Positions 56,990 to 64,000 of a DNA stretch of 64,000 nucleotides are shown in pieces. The DNA comes from Thiothrix caldifontis (GTDB lineage: Bacteria > Pseudomonadota > Gammaproteobacteria > Thiotrichales > Thiotrichaceae). The position numbers and the translations under genes were made by a program. The stretch is taken from positions 62,001-126,000 of the forward strand of contig NZ_FNQP01000008.1 in the NCBI RefSeq assembly GCF_900107695.1, in the 5' to 3' direction. The notes beneath the pieces were generated by a model that saw only the letters and a list, made by a program, of their open reading frames with translations, had not been told where the DNA came from and made no database searches. Within the stretch, counting starts at the first letter, position 1. Every line of letters starts with the position of its first letter.

Positions 56990-57730
56990 TCATTTTCCCA
57001 ACGGGTATTGGGCGAGTTCTGTACGCAGGTTTTGGTAAAGACCCTCTGTCCACGAGGGCAAGTTCGCGGTTGGTACGTTTGCTGATGCTGCTAACCGGAA
57101 ATCGGTCGGGGCAATCATCACGCGCACGTTTTCCTTGCCTACCCACGCCACTAGCGCAAACAATTCTTCCGCTACCACATCGCCCATTGCCAGACAGCCG
57201 ATGGATTTGGCTTTGCCGTGGATCATAATGTCCGACCCCAGCTTTTCACGCCCGTCAGCCAGCCCCCATTCGCGGTCAACAGCGTTGGGGTAATTGAGCC
57301 GTAACGATACATGGAACAGGCTGTTGGGGTTAAGCGATTCGATGGCGTAAATGCCTTCCGGCACTTGGCGGTCGCCTTCGCGCAACTTCGGTCCCAATAC
57401 CCCGCTGGCGGCTTGGATGGGGTAGGTTTGTACCTGTTGCCACGCGCCTTGCGGGTCACGGGCGTAGAGTTCCAGCCGCTTGCTGTCTTTGAATGCCAGT
57501 AAGGTGATCGCGGTGGGTGGGAATGCCACGCCTGCTTGCTGGAAATGCGGGGCAAGGCGGTTGGTCGCAGCCGTGCCGAATTGCTCCAGCCGTTGTGCCA
57601 CGGAATATTTGCCGCTGGTTTTGAGTTTGAGGTAATCCATCACAGTTGCAGTCTTGTCGGGGAAAAACAGTGCCAATCCAGCGCCAATGAGTGCGAGGCT
57701 TAGCAGGGTGAAAAGGGCTTTTTTAAGCAT
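56990..57730 (-). CDS. Murein L,D-transpeptidase (YkuD/ErfK family)
   Basis: 246 aa. An N-terminal membrane anchor or signal (KKALFTLLSLALIGAGLALFF) precedes the YkuD domain. The catalytic motif HGKAKSIGC has His171 and Cys179, matching the HxxxxS(x)GC signature. The preceding FHVSLRLNYPNAVDREWG is the substrate-side beta segment typical of the YafK-like group. It acts on periplasmic peptidoglycan (cross-linking or protein attachment or release). Its 3' end faces the acs terminator and the repeat remnant. Confidence 0.9.
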   Translation of the reverse strand: MLKKALFTLLSLALIGAGLALFFPDKTATVMDYLKLKTSGKYSVAQRLEQFGTAATNRLAPHFQQAGVAFPPTAITLLAFKDSKRLELYARDPQGAWQQVQTYPIQAASGVLGPKLREGDRQVPEGIYAIESLNPNSLFHVSLRLNYPNAVDREWGLADGREKLGSDIMIHGKAKSIGCLAMGDVVAEELFALVAWVGKENVRVMIAPTDFRLAASANVPTANLPSWTEGLYQNLRTELAQYPLGK

Positions 57731-57772
57731 AAGCCAGCCCCCCCTTTATCTTGTGTGATTGCCGCCCTTGTT

Positions 57773-58411
57773 TCATGGGATGGCTTCCCAGCCGGACGGT
57801 GGTGGTGGAAGCTGGCTGCGCACCTTTTGCAGACAGGCTTTATCTGAAGATGAACTGATACTATTTAATACCCAGTATCCCGTTTCTCGGATGGTTTTTC
57901 TGGTGGGAGGTGGGTCTGGAGGGTAGTCATAACCAGATGGGGCTTGGGCTTGAACAGGCAGCGGTGGTGCGGTAGGAGTGCCTTTCCATGAGGAGGCAAC
58001 CATTTCCACGGCAATATTCATGGCGGCGCAAGTGCCTGTTTGTGCAAGAATGTTACCGACTACTCCTACATCCGATTGATAGTGGGCATCCAAGGCAATC
58101 TGGCGCAATTTTGTATAGGCAGGGTCAGCAGGTTTTTTTTGTAGCTGGTATACCAACGCTTGCTGGGCAAAAAACTGTGGGTCAAATGACCACTCTTCGC
58201 CTGCATCGTTCTTGTTGGGTCGGAATATCCTCCTGATTAGTTCTTCACCTGAATACGTTTCACCCAGTATTTTCGCCCGGTCTGGAGAGGGGCATAACAT
58301 ATTGCCCTCCTTTCCCGAACAATAGATACCCATGACAATTTGTGCACAACCTGTCTGGGTGGCAGCAACAAGTGCCAGTAACAGCAAATGGCGGGAAATG
58401 GATTTTTTCAT
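57773..58411 (-). CDS. Secreted or lipid-anchored protein, unrecognised
   Basis: 212 aa, not recognised. An N-terminal signal (KKSISRHLLLLALVAATQTGC) ends with a Cys that could be lipidated, though QTGC is a weak lipobox. The rest has several Cys, a helical centre and a Pro-rich linker (PPLPVQAQAPSGYDYPPDPPPT). The start overlaps the stop of the upstream gene (TAATG) and has AGGAAA before it. Last gene of a tight leftward operon of envelope proteins. Confidence 0.75.
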   Translation of the reverse strand: MKKSISRHLLLLALVAATQTGCAQIVMGIYCSGKEGNMLCPSPDRAKILGETYSGEELIRRIFRPNKNDAGEEWSFDPQFFAQQALVYQLQKKPADPAYTKLRQIALDAHYQSDVGVVGNILAQTGTCAAMNIAVEMVASSWKGTPTAPPLPVQAQAPSGYDYPPDPPPTRKTIRETGYWVLNSISSSSDKACLQKVRSQLPPPPSGWEAIP

Positions 58412-59400
58412 TAATTGTTTCCTTTGGGTGTTGGGGTTTCCGCAGCCGGGTATTTTGTCTCTACCACTACCTTCATGTTGGTGTCGATATAACCGCAGTC
58501 AAGGTAATCACGCCTGTCCCCCTTGCGTTTGCAAACCTGCGCGTAGCCGGTGCGGAAGTCATCTGACCAGACGTAATCCGTTTGGTGGACAATCTTCATC
58601 ATGCGGTCGTAGTAGGCGACTTTGCCATTTACCCAGCCCACCGCCAAGCCTTTCTGGAACGGCAAGCAGCCATTGTCAGCCGCAACGGTTTTGCGCCCTA
58701 GCCCTTCTTGCGTCAGGAAATACCAGCCGCTGCTGGCTTTTTTGTTGGTGGTGACGCGGATGCAGTCCATGCCATAAAAATTGCGCCAATCCACCTTATC
58801 GAGTGCGGGTTGGTTGAAGTGCAATAGCCCGGTTTTATCCAGCGTGCCGCAACTGCCCTTGCTGCCAAATTCCCCCACATCATCGGTCGTCGAGTACAGG
58901 CAATCCGTCACCACTTCGGCGGACTCATCATCCATTGCTCGCCAAAACCGCCCCAGACAGGGAGGTGGTTTTTTCCAACCGCGCTTGTCGTGGTCTGCCT
59001 GCGCCTGCGTGTCAGAGGTGAGCAACTTGAGTGGGATTTCTATTTCATCTTCCGAAACACGTAGCACGCTGTTCCAGTAGGCATAGGAATAATCGGCAAC
59101 ATCCTTGTCACCCCGATACGTTTCGTATAACTGGAAGGCGGCGGGGCTGAAGCCCGCTTTCTGCTTCAGCCGTTGTTCTTGTTCGGCGGTTAGGTGGAAT
59201 TCGTTGAGCGTTTCCCATTCACCTTCCAAATGGCAATTTCTGAGGTTTTCAATGAAACCCTTTTGCCCTTCATCCAGCGTAAGGGTCAGCACTTCGCCGT
59301 CCGCATAATGCCCTTTGGTCAACGGTAGCCCATCAGCGATTGCGCCCTGTGCCAGCAGAAACAAGCTGCAAGCAAACAATAAAGGGGGAATATTTTTCAT
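58411..59400 (-). CDS. Secreted protein with WG-repeat-like region, unrecognised
   Basis: 329 aa from the ATG chosen here, which gives a clean Sec signal (MKNIPPLLFACSLFLLAQGAIA). The open frame extends 103 codons further 5', but that part overlaps the upstream gene in another frame. The mature part includes YWNSVLRVSEDEIEIPLKLL and a C-terminal set of KASSGWYFLTQEGLGRKTVAADNGCLPFQKGLAVGWVNGKVAYYD segments that recall WG/KWG beta-repeat proteins. Function unknown; periplasmic or secreted. Its ATG overlaps the preceding stop (ATGA). Confidence 0.75.
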   Translation of the reverse strand: MKNIPPLLFACSLFLLAQGAIADGLPLTKGHYADGEVLTLTLDEGQKGFIENLRNCHLEGEWETLNEFHLTAEQEQRLKQKAGFSPAAFQLYETYRGDKDVADYSYAYWNSVLRVSEDEIEIPLKLLTSDTQAQADHDKRGWKKPPPCLGRFWRAMDDESAEVVTDCLYSTTDDVGEFGSKGSCGTLDKTGLLHFNQPALDKVDWRNFYGMDCIRVTTNKKASSGWYFLTQEGLGRKTVAADNGCLPFQKGLAVGWVNGKVAYYDRMMKIVHQTDYVWSDDFRTGYAQVCKRKGDRRDYLDCGYIDTNMKVVVETKYPAAETPTPKGNN

Positions 59401-59648
59401 GAACTTCGCCCAAATTTCTTGATCAGGAAGCCAAACGCCGCACCATACAGCGTATATACCGCCACAAAGAAAAGAGGGGCAACAACCCATCCCGATTCGC
59501 CTGGTAAGGGCAGTGCATCGACGACAAACCCTAAAGAAAGGTTGTAAAGCCCTGCGGAAGCCCAACCACCAAACATGAGTGCGAAACTTGCCCCCAAGCC
59601 GATGATGAAGCCAATCAGTGTGGCAATGCCGATAATGTGTTTTTTCAT
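59397..59648 (-). CDS. Small membrane protein, two helices
   Basis: 83 aa with hydrophobic helices at about residues 4-35 and 55-78 (HIIGIATLIGFIIGLGASFALMFGG and VVAPLFFVAVYTLYGAAFGFLI). Not recognised. It overlaps both neighbours by 4 bp (ATGA), so it is translated as part of the envelope operon. Confidence 0.75.
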   Translation of the reverse strand: MKKHIIGIATLIGFIIGLGASFALMFGGWASAGLYNLSLGFVVDALPLPGESGWVVAPLFFVAVYTLYGAAFGFLIKKFGRSS

Positions 59649-60385
59649 GGTGCAGTTCCCTTATGGCATACGGATAACATGGCTTCATTCCAGCGGCTGC
59701 CATAGTCAAATGTTGTAGTGTGAATATAGGTTATTAGGATTCCCGCTATGTCCACTCCGTCTTTCACATCCCCGCTCATAATGTCCTCCCCCGTATTCAA
59801 CGGGACGAAACGCCCCGGCAATTCTTCCAACAGGTGAAACTTCACAATATTTGTCCCCGGCACTTGATAGCGACCATCCATAGCGTTTGCCCCTTCCAGC
59901 AGTTTGATGGGGCAATCACGGTTAGCCCATTTGTCCATCAGTAATTGGGGAAGAATTGGCTCGAAAGGTGGCTGATTTTCTATCGCGTCACGAAATGCTC
60001 GCCCCATGTAAGGTATAACAGCCACATGGGGGGAGAATTGCCAAGGGCGATAAGCTGCGGCAAGTTTGCCGTTGTTGGCACTGTCGTTCAGTATTCCCAA
60101 CAGGTAACGCTCACCACGGGCAATGGCAGCACGCGCATCTGCTTCCGGGTTGGCGGTTTGGAGTCGGGTGTTGAGTTCCTGATAATAGCCGACATTAAGA
60201 TTAGCTTTCAGTTCTTGGCTGGTTTTAGGCGGGTTTTTGAGAAAGTACGCAATATCACCCGCTACTTTATGGTTGAGCGTAAGTAGTTGAGAAGTGGTGG
60301 GAAGCGGCATCGTGGCAGGAGATGAGGAAATACAGCCTGCGAGCAATGATGCGCCAAGAAAAAGGATGGGTAAGGTTTTTTTCAT
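59645..60385 (-). CDS. Lipoprotein, unrecognised
   Basis: 246 aa. A clear lipoprotein signal with lipobox LLAGC at residues 14-18 is followed by a hydrophilic domain with no motif I recognise (helical, LKNPPKTSQELKANLNVGYYQELNTRL and later IMSGDVKDGVDIAGILITYIHTTTFDYGSRW). ATGA overlaps at both ends place it in the same operon. Confidence 0.78.
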   Translation of the reverse strand: MKKTLPILFLGASLLAGCISSSPATMPLPTTSQLLTLNHKVAGDIAYFLKNPPKTSQELKANLNVGYYQELNTRLQTANPEADARAAIARGERYLLGILNDSANNGKLAAAYRPWQFSPHVAVIPYMGRAFRDAIENQPPFEPILPQLLMDKWANRDCPIKLLEGANAMDGRYQVPGTNIVKFHLLEELPGRFVPLNTGEDIMSGDVKDGVDIAGILITYIHTTTFDYGSRWNEAMLSVCHKGTAP

Positions 60386-60864
60386 GGCGTACCTACTACC
60401 CTGCTGGCATACCAGCCACTCAGCATGATGGCGATTGCCGTTGGCAGTATGGACAAAACCGTGATCCCCAGTCCTAAGCCTGCTGTTGCCAGACCATTTT
60501 CTTCAAACAATGATGCCAGCAACCATACCCAGCCCCCGCCCAGCAGGCTTTGTAATGCTGCAAGTGCCAGCCCAAGCGTGATTATCCGTCTGTAGGTGGG
60601 CAAATGTGCCAGCAAATTGGTGCGGATCAGCAAGTAAACACCCATCAAGGACAGCAATGCAGGGGCTATCCATGTCTGGATCGCTCCCATAAAAAAAACG
60701 GTGCGGTCTTCTCCCAAGGCTTCACTGAGGGTAGTTTCTCCGATAAAAGCACCGCTGAAAACCTGAAGAAGCATCCAGAATGAAGAGGCAATGGCAGCAA
60801 ACCCCGCACAGGCAAGCCCCAGCTTGAGCCATGTTTGCAAGGTAAGTGGGTGGGTGGTGTTCAT
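60382..60864 (-). CDS. Four-helix membrane protein, unrecognised
   Basis: 160 aa with four hydrophobic helices (about residues 12-38, 52-80, 90-115, 125-150). AAAGGAAA lies before the ATG. It is the first gene of the five-gene leftward operon ending at 57773. Not recognised; a small integral inner-membrane protein. Confidence 0.75.
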   Translation of the reverse strand: MNTTHPLTLQTWLKLGLACAGFAAIASSFWMLLQVFSGAFIGETTLSEALGEDRTVFFMGAIQTWIAPALLSLMGVYLLIRTNLLAHLPTYRRIITLGLALAALQSLLGGGWVWLLASLFEENGLATAGLGLGITVLSILPTAIAIMLSGWYASRVVGTP

Positions 60865-61052
60865 TGTGTTTCCTTTGTGTTGTTTATTGCAGGGCTTCGA
60901 CGTTAGCGCCTAAACAAAAGTTCAGCAGAAAAATGAAGTTGCGTTATCTGCTACCCACGGTAGCAGCCCGTTAGCCTTGCCATCCTGTGGCTTGCCGCGC
61001 ATCGCGTTTCTGGTTAGCCTGCGCTGCATAATTCGATACCAATGGAAAAACC

Positions 61053-61385
61053 ATGAATTCACACCAACACCACTACACACCGTTATGCCACGCAGGTTTC
61101 TGGGTTTTGTGGTTGATTTTGCTGGTTTCTCTGCTGCTGGCGGCTTTTCTGGTGGGGAGTTCCAGCCTATCAGTGTGGCAAGCCAACGCAACCCCGACGG
61201 GCGCTTGGGCTATGCTGATGCCAGCGGGAGGGATTGCGATGCTGGAAGTCGTGGGTGCAGCCGTATTGCAATGGTTCTACTGGCGGCGTGCGGCATCCCC
61301 GTTGGCGTTGTGCCTCAGCACGGCGGGGGCTGTTGCCGTTGCAGTGCTGGCATTACCAATGGTGGGGGTGATGGATGGATTTTAG
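61053..61385 (+). CDS. Three-helix membrane protein, unrecognised
   Basis: 110 aa with hydrophobic stretches at about residues 15-38, 50-72 and 82-105, and a His-rich N-terminus (MNSHQHHYTPLCH). It is divergent from the envelope operon. Its first part resembles in style the membrane proteins of that operon but I see no family match. Confidence 0.7.
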   Translation: MNSHQHHYTPLCHAGFWVLWLILLVSLLLAAFLVGSSSLSVWQANATPTGAWAMLMPAGGIAMLEVVGAAVLQWFYWRRAASPLALCLSTAGAVAVAVLALPMVGVMDGF

Positions 61386-61506
61386 GAATTTAGTGCTGTT
61401 GCACGGTATCACGTTTTTGATCAGGAGGGGGATGAACATGCGTTGAGTTGCTATCTACTGAAGAGAAAAACTTGCGAAATGGATATAAATGGCTATATAA
61501 ATGGAT

Positions 61507-62556
61507 ATGCCCAATATTCATACCCTCACCATAGATACTACTATCCTTGATCTCATCGCCAAAATCGACGAGTTCAAGGGGGCTTGGCTGTCATTCGGCA
61601 CACTCGCCCCTGATCGGCTTTTTTCCCTGCGTCGGGTTGCCACTATTGAAAGTATTGGCTCGTCTACCCGTATTGAGGGGAGCAAACTTTCAAATCAAGA
61701 CATTCAAACGCTGCTTGCTCGTCTGGAAATCAAGCGGTTTGATACGCGTGATGAACAGGAGGTGGCGGGTTATGCTCAAGTCATGGAGTTAGTCTTTTCA
61801 GCGTGGCAACACATCAGCCTAACAGAAAATCATATCAAACAAATTCACCGTGATTTGCTCCAGTACAGCAACAAAGACGATAATCACCGGGGCAACTACA
61901 AGACCACCTTTAACCACGTTGGGGCTTTCAATGAAAAAGGGGAGCAAGTGGCGATAGTATTTGAAACAGCCACCCCATTTGATACCCCCCGTTTTATGCA
62001 AGAGCTGGTGGACTGGTACAACCGGGAACAACAGGAAAGGAACATACACCCATTGCTTGCCATCGCGGTTTTTGTGGTGGTTTTTCTCGAAATACATCCT
62101 TTCAAAGATGGAAATGGTAGGCTTTCCCGTGTCCTGACAACCTTGCTACTCCTCAAAGCGGGTTATGCTTATGTGCCGTATAGCTCGCTCGAAGCAGTCA
62201 TAGAGCAAAACAAACAGGCTTACTATGTAGCCCTTAGACAAACGCAAGGCACTATTAGAACCGATTCACCCAACTGGCAACCGTGGATAGTGTTTTTTCT
62301 GCGTTCGCTACTTTCTCAAGTCATCGCCTTAGAAAAGAAAGTGGCTCATGAAAAAATAGTATTGGCGGCATTGCCTGCCTTGTCACTCGCTATTCTCGAA
62401 CTGACGAAAAATACAGGTCGTGTAACCGTTAATGAAATTGTGACTGCTACCGGGGCAAACCGAAACACGGTCAAGGCGCATTTGCAGAAGCTCGTACAGG
62501 CTGGGCAAATCAAGCAATATGGCGCGGGGCGTGGGGTATGGTACTCACTTTCATGA
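61507..62556 (+). CDS. Fic-domain protein (class II, with inhibitory motif and C-terminal HTH)
   Basis: 349 aa from the second ATG; an ATG two codons earlier is equally possible. The active-site loop HPFKDGNGRLSR is at residues 197-208 and fits the HxFx(D/E)GNGRxxR motif of AMP-transferases. An N-terminal inhibitory helix SSTRIEGS with Glu57 fits class II (S/T)xxxE(G/N). The C-terminus (GRVTVNEIVTATGANRNTVKAHLQKLVQAGQIKQYG) is a winged helix. It likely AMPylates a cellular target under self-inhibition. The region before it holds near-direct ATGGATAT repeats and no clear ribosome binding site. Confidence 0.92.
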   Translation: MPNIHTLTIDTTILDLIAKIDEFKGAWLSFGTLAPDRLFSLRRVATIESIGSSTRIEGSKLSNQDIQTLLARLEIKRFDTRDEQEVAGYAQVMELVFSAWQHISLTENHIKQIHRDLLQYSNKDDNHRGNYKTTFNHVGAFNEKGEQVAIVFETATPFDTPRFMQELVDWYNREQQERNIHPLLAIAVFVVVFLEIHPFKDGNGRLSRVLTTLLLLKAGYAYVPYSSLEAVIEQNKQAYYVALRQTQGTIRTDSPNWQPWIVFFLRSLLSQVIALEKKVAHEKIVLAALPALSLAILELTKNTGRVTVNEIVTATGANRNTVKAHLQKLVQAGQIKQYGAGRGVWYSLS

Positions 62557-62574
62557 GGCTCCTGTATCCCATCA

Positions 62575-62952
62575 TCAGCGGAATACAACAACCTCCATAC
62601 CCAGCCCCACATCCTGCCAAACCTTATCCGCTGTCAATACGGGCAAATCCAGAAACAGACCCAGCCCAAGGCAAATGCGGTCAGCTTGCGACAAGCCGTA
62701 TTCCTTACCCACTGTTGCCAACATTGCCACGGGTAAAATATGGGTTTCCTCAAATGGGATGATGGCTATCCCCAAGCTACTGATTAATTGCAACACAGGG
62801 GCGACAGGCAAACCATCACGGCTGAAACGGGACGCGACCTCCAGCAAATTAACACTGGAAATGCAGCAATCATCCAAATAACCCGCGACGATTTCATGCC
62901 CCGTTTCCTTGAACATAAACGCCAATAGCGCAGAAGCGTCGAGGACAATCAT
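62575..62952 (-). CDS. PIN-domain toxin (VapC/FitB-like)
   Basis: 125 aa PIN domain with the acidic residues of a magnesium-dependent RNase: Asp5 (VLDASALL), Glu38 (NLLEVASR), Asp91 (LSQADRICL) and Asp109 (VLTADKVW). Such toxins cleave tRNA or rRNA. The start overlaps the antitoxin stop (ATGA), so the two are cotranslated. Confidence 0.92.
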   Translation of the reverse strand: MIVLDASALLAFMFKETGHEIVAGYLDDCCISSVNLLEVASRFSRDGLPVAPVLQLISSLGIAIIPFEETHILPVAMLATVGKEYGLSQADRICLGLGLFLDLPVLTADKVWQDVGLGMEVVVFR

Positions 62953-63200
62953 TCGTGCATTGCCTCCGCACGGCGTTCAGCTATCAACGTATCGACGACT
63001 TGGGTGGGTTTTTTATCGCCGTACATCTGATCGACCCATTGCTGTAGTTGTGCAAAATCGGCCGATTTCGGTGGCGGCTTACACACTTGGATCAAGATTT
63101 GGCGGGCTTCCGCCTCCATACTGCGCCCCCGCAAAGCAGCGCGGACACGTAAAGCGGCATGAATATCATCAGGCAAACTGCGAATACTTAACGTAGCCAT
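62949..63200 (-). CDS. Ribbon-helix-helix antitoxin (VapB/FitA-like)
   Basis: 83 aa. The N-terminal RHH (ATLSIRSLPDDIHAALRVRAALRGRSMEAEARQIL) is typical of FitA/Arc-type antitoxins that bind the promoter and, with the C-terminal tail, block the PIN toxin. First gene of the toxin-antitoxin pair; GGAGATAAAG lies before the ATG. Autoregulation is expected from the family. Confidence 0.92.
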   Translation of the reverse strand: MATLSIRSLPDDIHAALRVRAALRGRSMEAEARQILIQVCKPPPKSADFAQLQQWVDQMYGDKKPTQVVDTLIAERRAEAMHE

Positions 63201-63322
63201 AACACTTTATCTCCGTTCAACAATACAGTTTAATGTAGTTATTGCCTGCATTGCTGTCAATGCTATCTGATTGACGCATCCTCATTTTTACAACCGAATT
63301 TGCTGTGAGCTGGATGTTCACT

Positions 63323-63766
63323 CTACATTTTCTCCAGCAGCGTATCAGGCTGTTTCCCCAGCATCTCCCCCAACGCCAGCCGCGACGTTGCCGCCACCAA
63401 TGCACGGCTCAATTTGCGCGGCGCAAACAATACGTTTTCCACAAACTCCTGATTGCTAAACACAATATCCTCCGCTGCGGGTGCGAATGCACGCTCACGA
63501 CTGATACGCGCCACCCGCCCTAAATTCACCCCACGCCCATCATCCAGCACCAATAAATGTGGGCATAATTGCCGATACGGGTCAGGTCGGGGAAAATCCA
63601 CAATCGCCAGCAATACAAAAGGCTTACCCGTGAAACTCACACCGGCATTGATTTCAGTCGAGTCAATTTCCACCACATACAACGGCTGCCCAATCAAGCC
63701 ACGCAATTGCTCTACTTGCTGGTAATACGCCGCAGAAGGCCACAAATCTTCAGCATGATTCATCAT
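63323..63766 (-). CDS. Cytoplasmic protein, unrecognised
   Basis: 147 aa, or 146 from the second Met. There is no signal peptide or membrane segment. It has a beta-rich N-terminal half (LRGLIGQPLYVVEIDSTEINAGVSFTGKPFVLLAIVDFPRPDPYRQLCPHLLVLDDGRGVNLGRVARIS) and a helical C-terminus (QEFVENVLFAPRKLSRALVAATSRLALGEMLG). I cannot assign a family. It is divergent from the AmgK-like gene, 94 bp away. Confidence 0.75.
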   Translation of the reverse strand: MMNHAEDLWPSAAYYQQVEQLRGLIGQPLYVVEIDSTEINAGVSFTGKPFVLLAIVDFPRPDPYRQLCPHLLVLDDGRGVNLGRVARISRERAFAPAAEDIVFSNQEFVENVLFAPRKLSRALVAATSRLALGEMLGKQPDTLLEKM

Positions 63767-63860
63767 AATTTGCCACTTTATTATTCAATTTACAGAAAGC
63801 CTAGCATGTTAGGATACACTCTTTAATAGCCTACCAACGAGACAGGAAACGCCGAGGTTT

Positions 63861-64000
63861 ATGACACAGGATACACGTCTTGAACAATTAACTCAGTGGG
63901 TCAACAGCCTACCCCAGTGGGAACACGCCGTACTGGAACCCGCCTCAGCCGATGCCAGTTTCCGCCGCTATTTTCGTGCCCGTGGGGCGGAAGGCGCAGC
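63861..64000 (+). CDS. Aminoglycoside-phosphotransferase-fold kinase, AmgK-like (5' part)
   Basis: The first 46 codons, cut by the window end. TQDTRLEQLTQWVNSLPQWEHAVLEPASADASFRRYFR is typical of the APH-fold kinases (AmgK type) that phosphorylate cell-wall amino sugars in the murein recycling route of Pseudomonas and relatives. CAGGAAACG lies before the ATG. Family is likely, specificity is inferred from a short segment. Confidence 0.75.
   Translation, partial: MTQDTRLEQLTQWVNSLPQWEHAVLEPASADASFRRYFRARGAEGA

Noticed and set aside
59401-59709. Long N-terminal extension of the secreted WG-like protein
   Set aside because: It overlaps the small membrane gene in another frame, has atypical composition, and would bury the signal peptide.
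61432-61446. Four-codon ORF (MNMR) after a strong AGGAGGGGG
   Set aside because: The ribosome-binding-like sequence is striking, but the ORF is too short, and there is no evidence that it regulates the Fic gene 60 bp downstream.

Overview
The window looks like chromosomal DNA of a sulfur-oxidising gammaproteobacterium of the Thiotrichales, most likely Thiothrix or a close relative. That rests on my recognition of the protein families (PilBCD, UbiE/UbiJ, OpgG/OpgH, a CbbQ/CbbO pair, MsrPQ) and on moderate GC; no rRNA marker is present. I see no tRNA, rRNA or CRISPR array.

Layout. 1-7 kb: an AAA/PD-(D/E)XK accessory protein, the type IV pilus genes pilB-pilC-pilD, a small secreted basic protein and ubiE. 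7-12.4 kb: osmoregulated periplasmic glucan genes (opgC divergent from opgG, an extra small ORF, opgH). 12.4-18.3 kb: a nucleoside-deaminase-like lipoprotein, a DUF4143 ATPase, and a CbbO/CbbQ (NorD/NorQ-like) MoxR-VWA pair read leftward. 18.6-46.5 kb: a complete extracellular contractile injection system (eCIS; Afp/PVC-like) read rightward as one long cluster. 46.6-50.1 kb: a four-gene unit of coiled-coil protein, OmpA-domain membrane protein, Ras/Rab-like GTPase and HD-GYP phosphodiesterase. 50.1-57.7 kb: mostly housekeeping genes (msrPQ, ubiJ, cytochrome b561, cold shock protein, RRM protein, TtcA-type enzyme, acs, L,D-transpeptidase). 57.8-64 kb: a leftward operon of unrecognised lipoproteins and membrane proteins, a Fic protein, a VapBC/FitAB-like toxin-antitoxin pair, an unrecognised protein and the start of an AmgK-like kinase cut by the window end.

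The eCIS cluster contains the tube-cap protein (Pvc16/DUF4255), one sheath, two tube proteins, a DUF5908 peptide, a LysM hub protein, VgrG-like spike, PAAR tip, gp25 baseplate, two very large baseplate proteins (Pvc11- and Pvc12-like), a fibre, a tape-measure protein and the AAA+ ATPase (Pvc15). Its putative payloads are the most interesting part. (i) An M43-type zinc protease is fused to a seven-repeat PLL-like lectin propeller and carries an acidic repeat-bearing N-terminus. (ii) An eCIS-core (DUF4157) protein ends in what looks like an Ntox15/Tde-type DNase domain with an HxxD motif, and is followed at once by a Tdi-like GAD/DUF1851 immunity gene. (iii) A GH13 glucan-branching-type enzyme sits between the toxin pair and the ATPase. 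A toxin with its own immunity gene suggests that this particle may be directed at bacteria, or that the producer must protect itself from its cargo.

Smaller points are a possible fission of OpgH into two genes, a 36-bp palindromic element inserted in frame twice (inverted) in the cbbO gene, and a perfect 12-bp inverted repeat between two convergent genes. All identifications are from reading the sequence; none was checked against a database.
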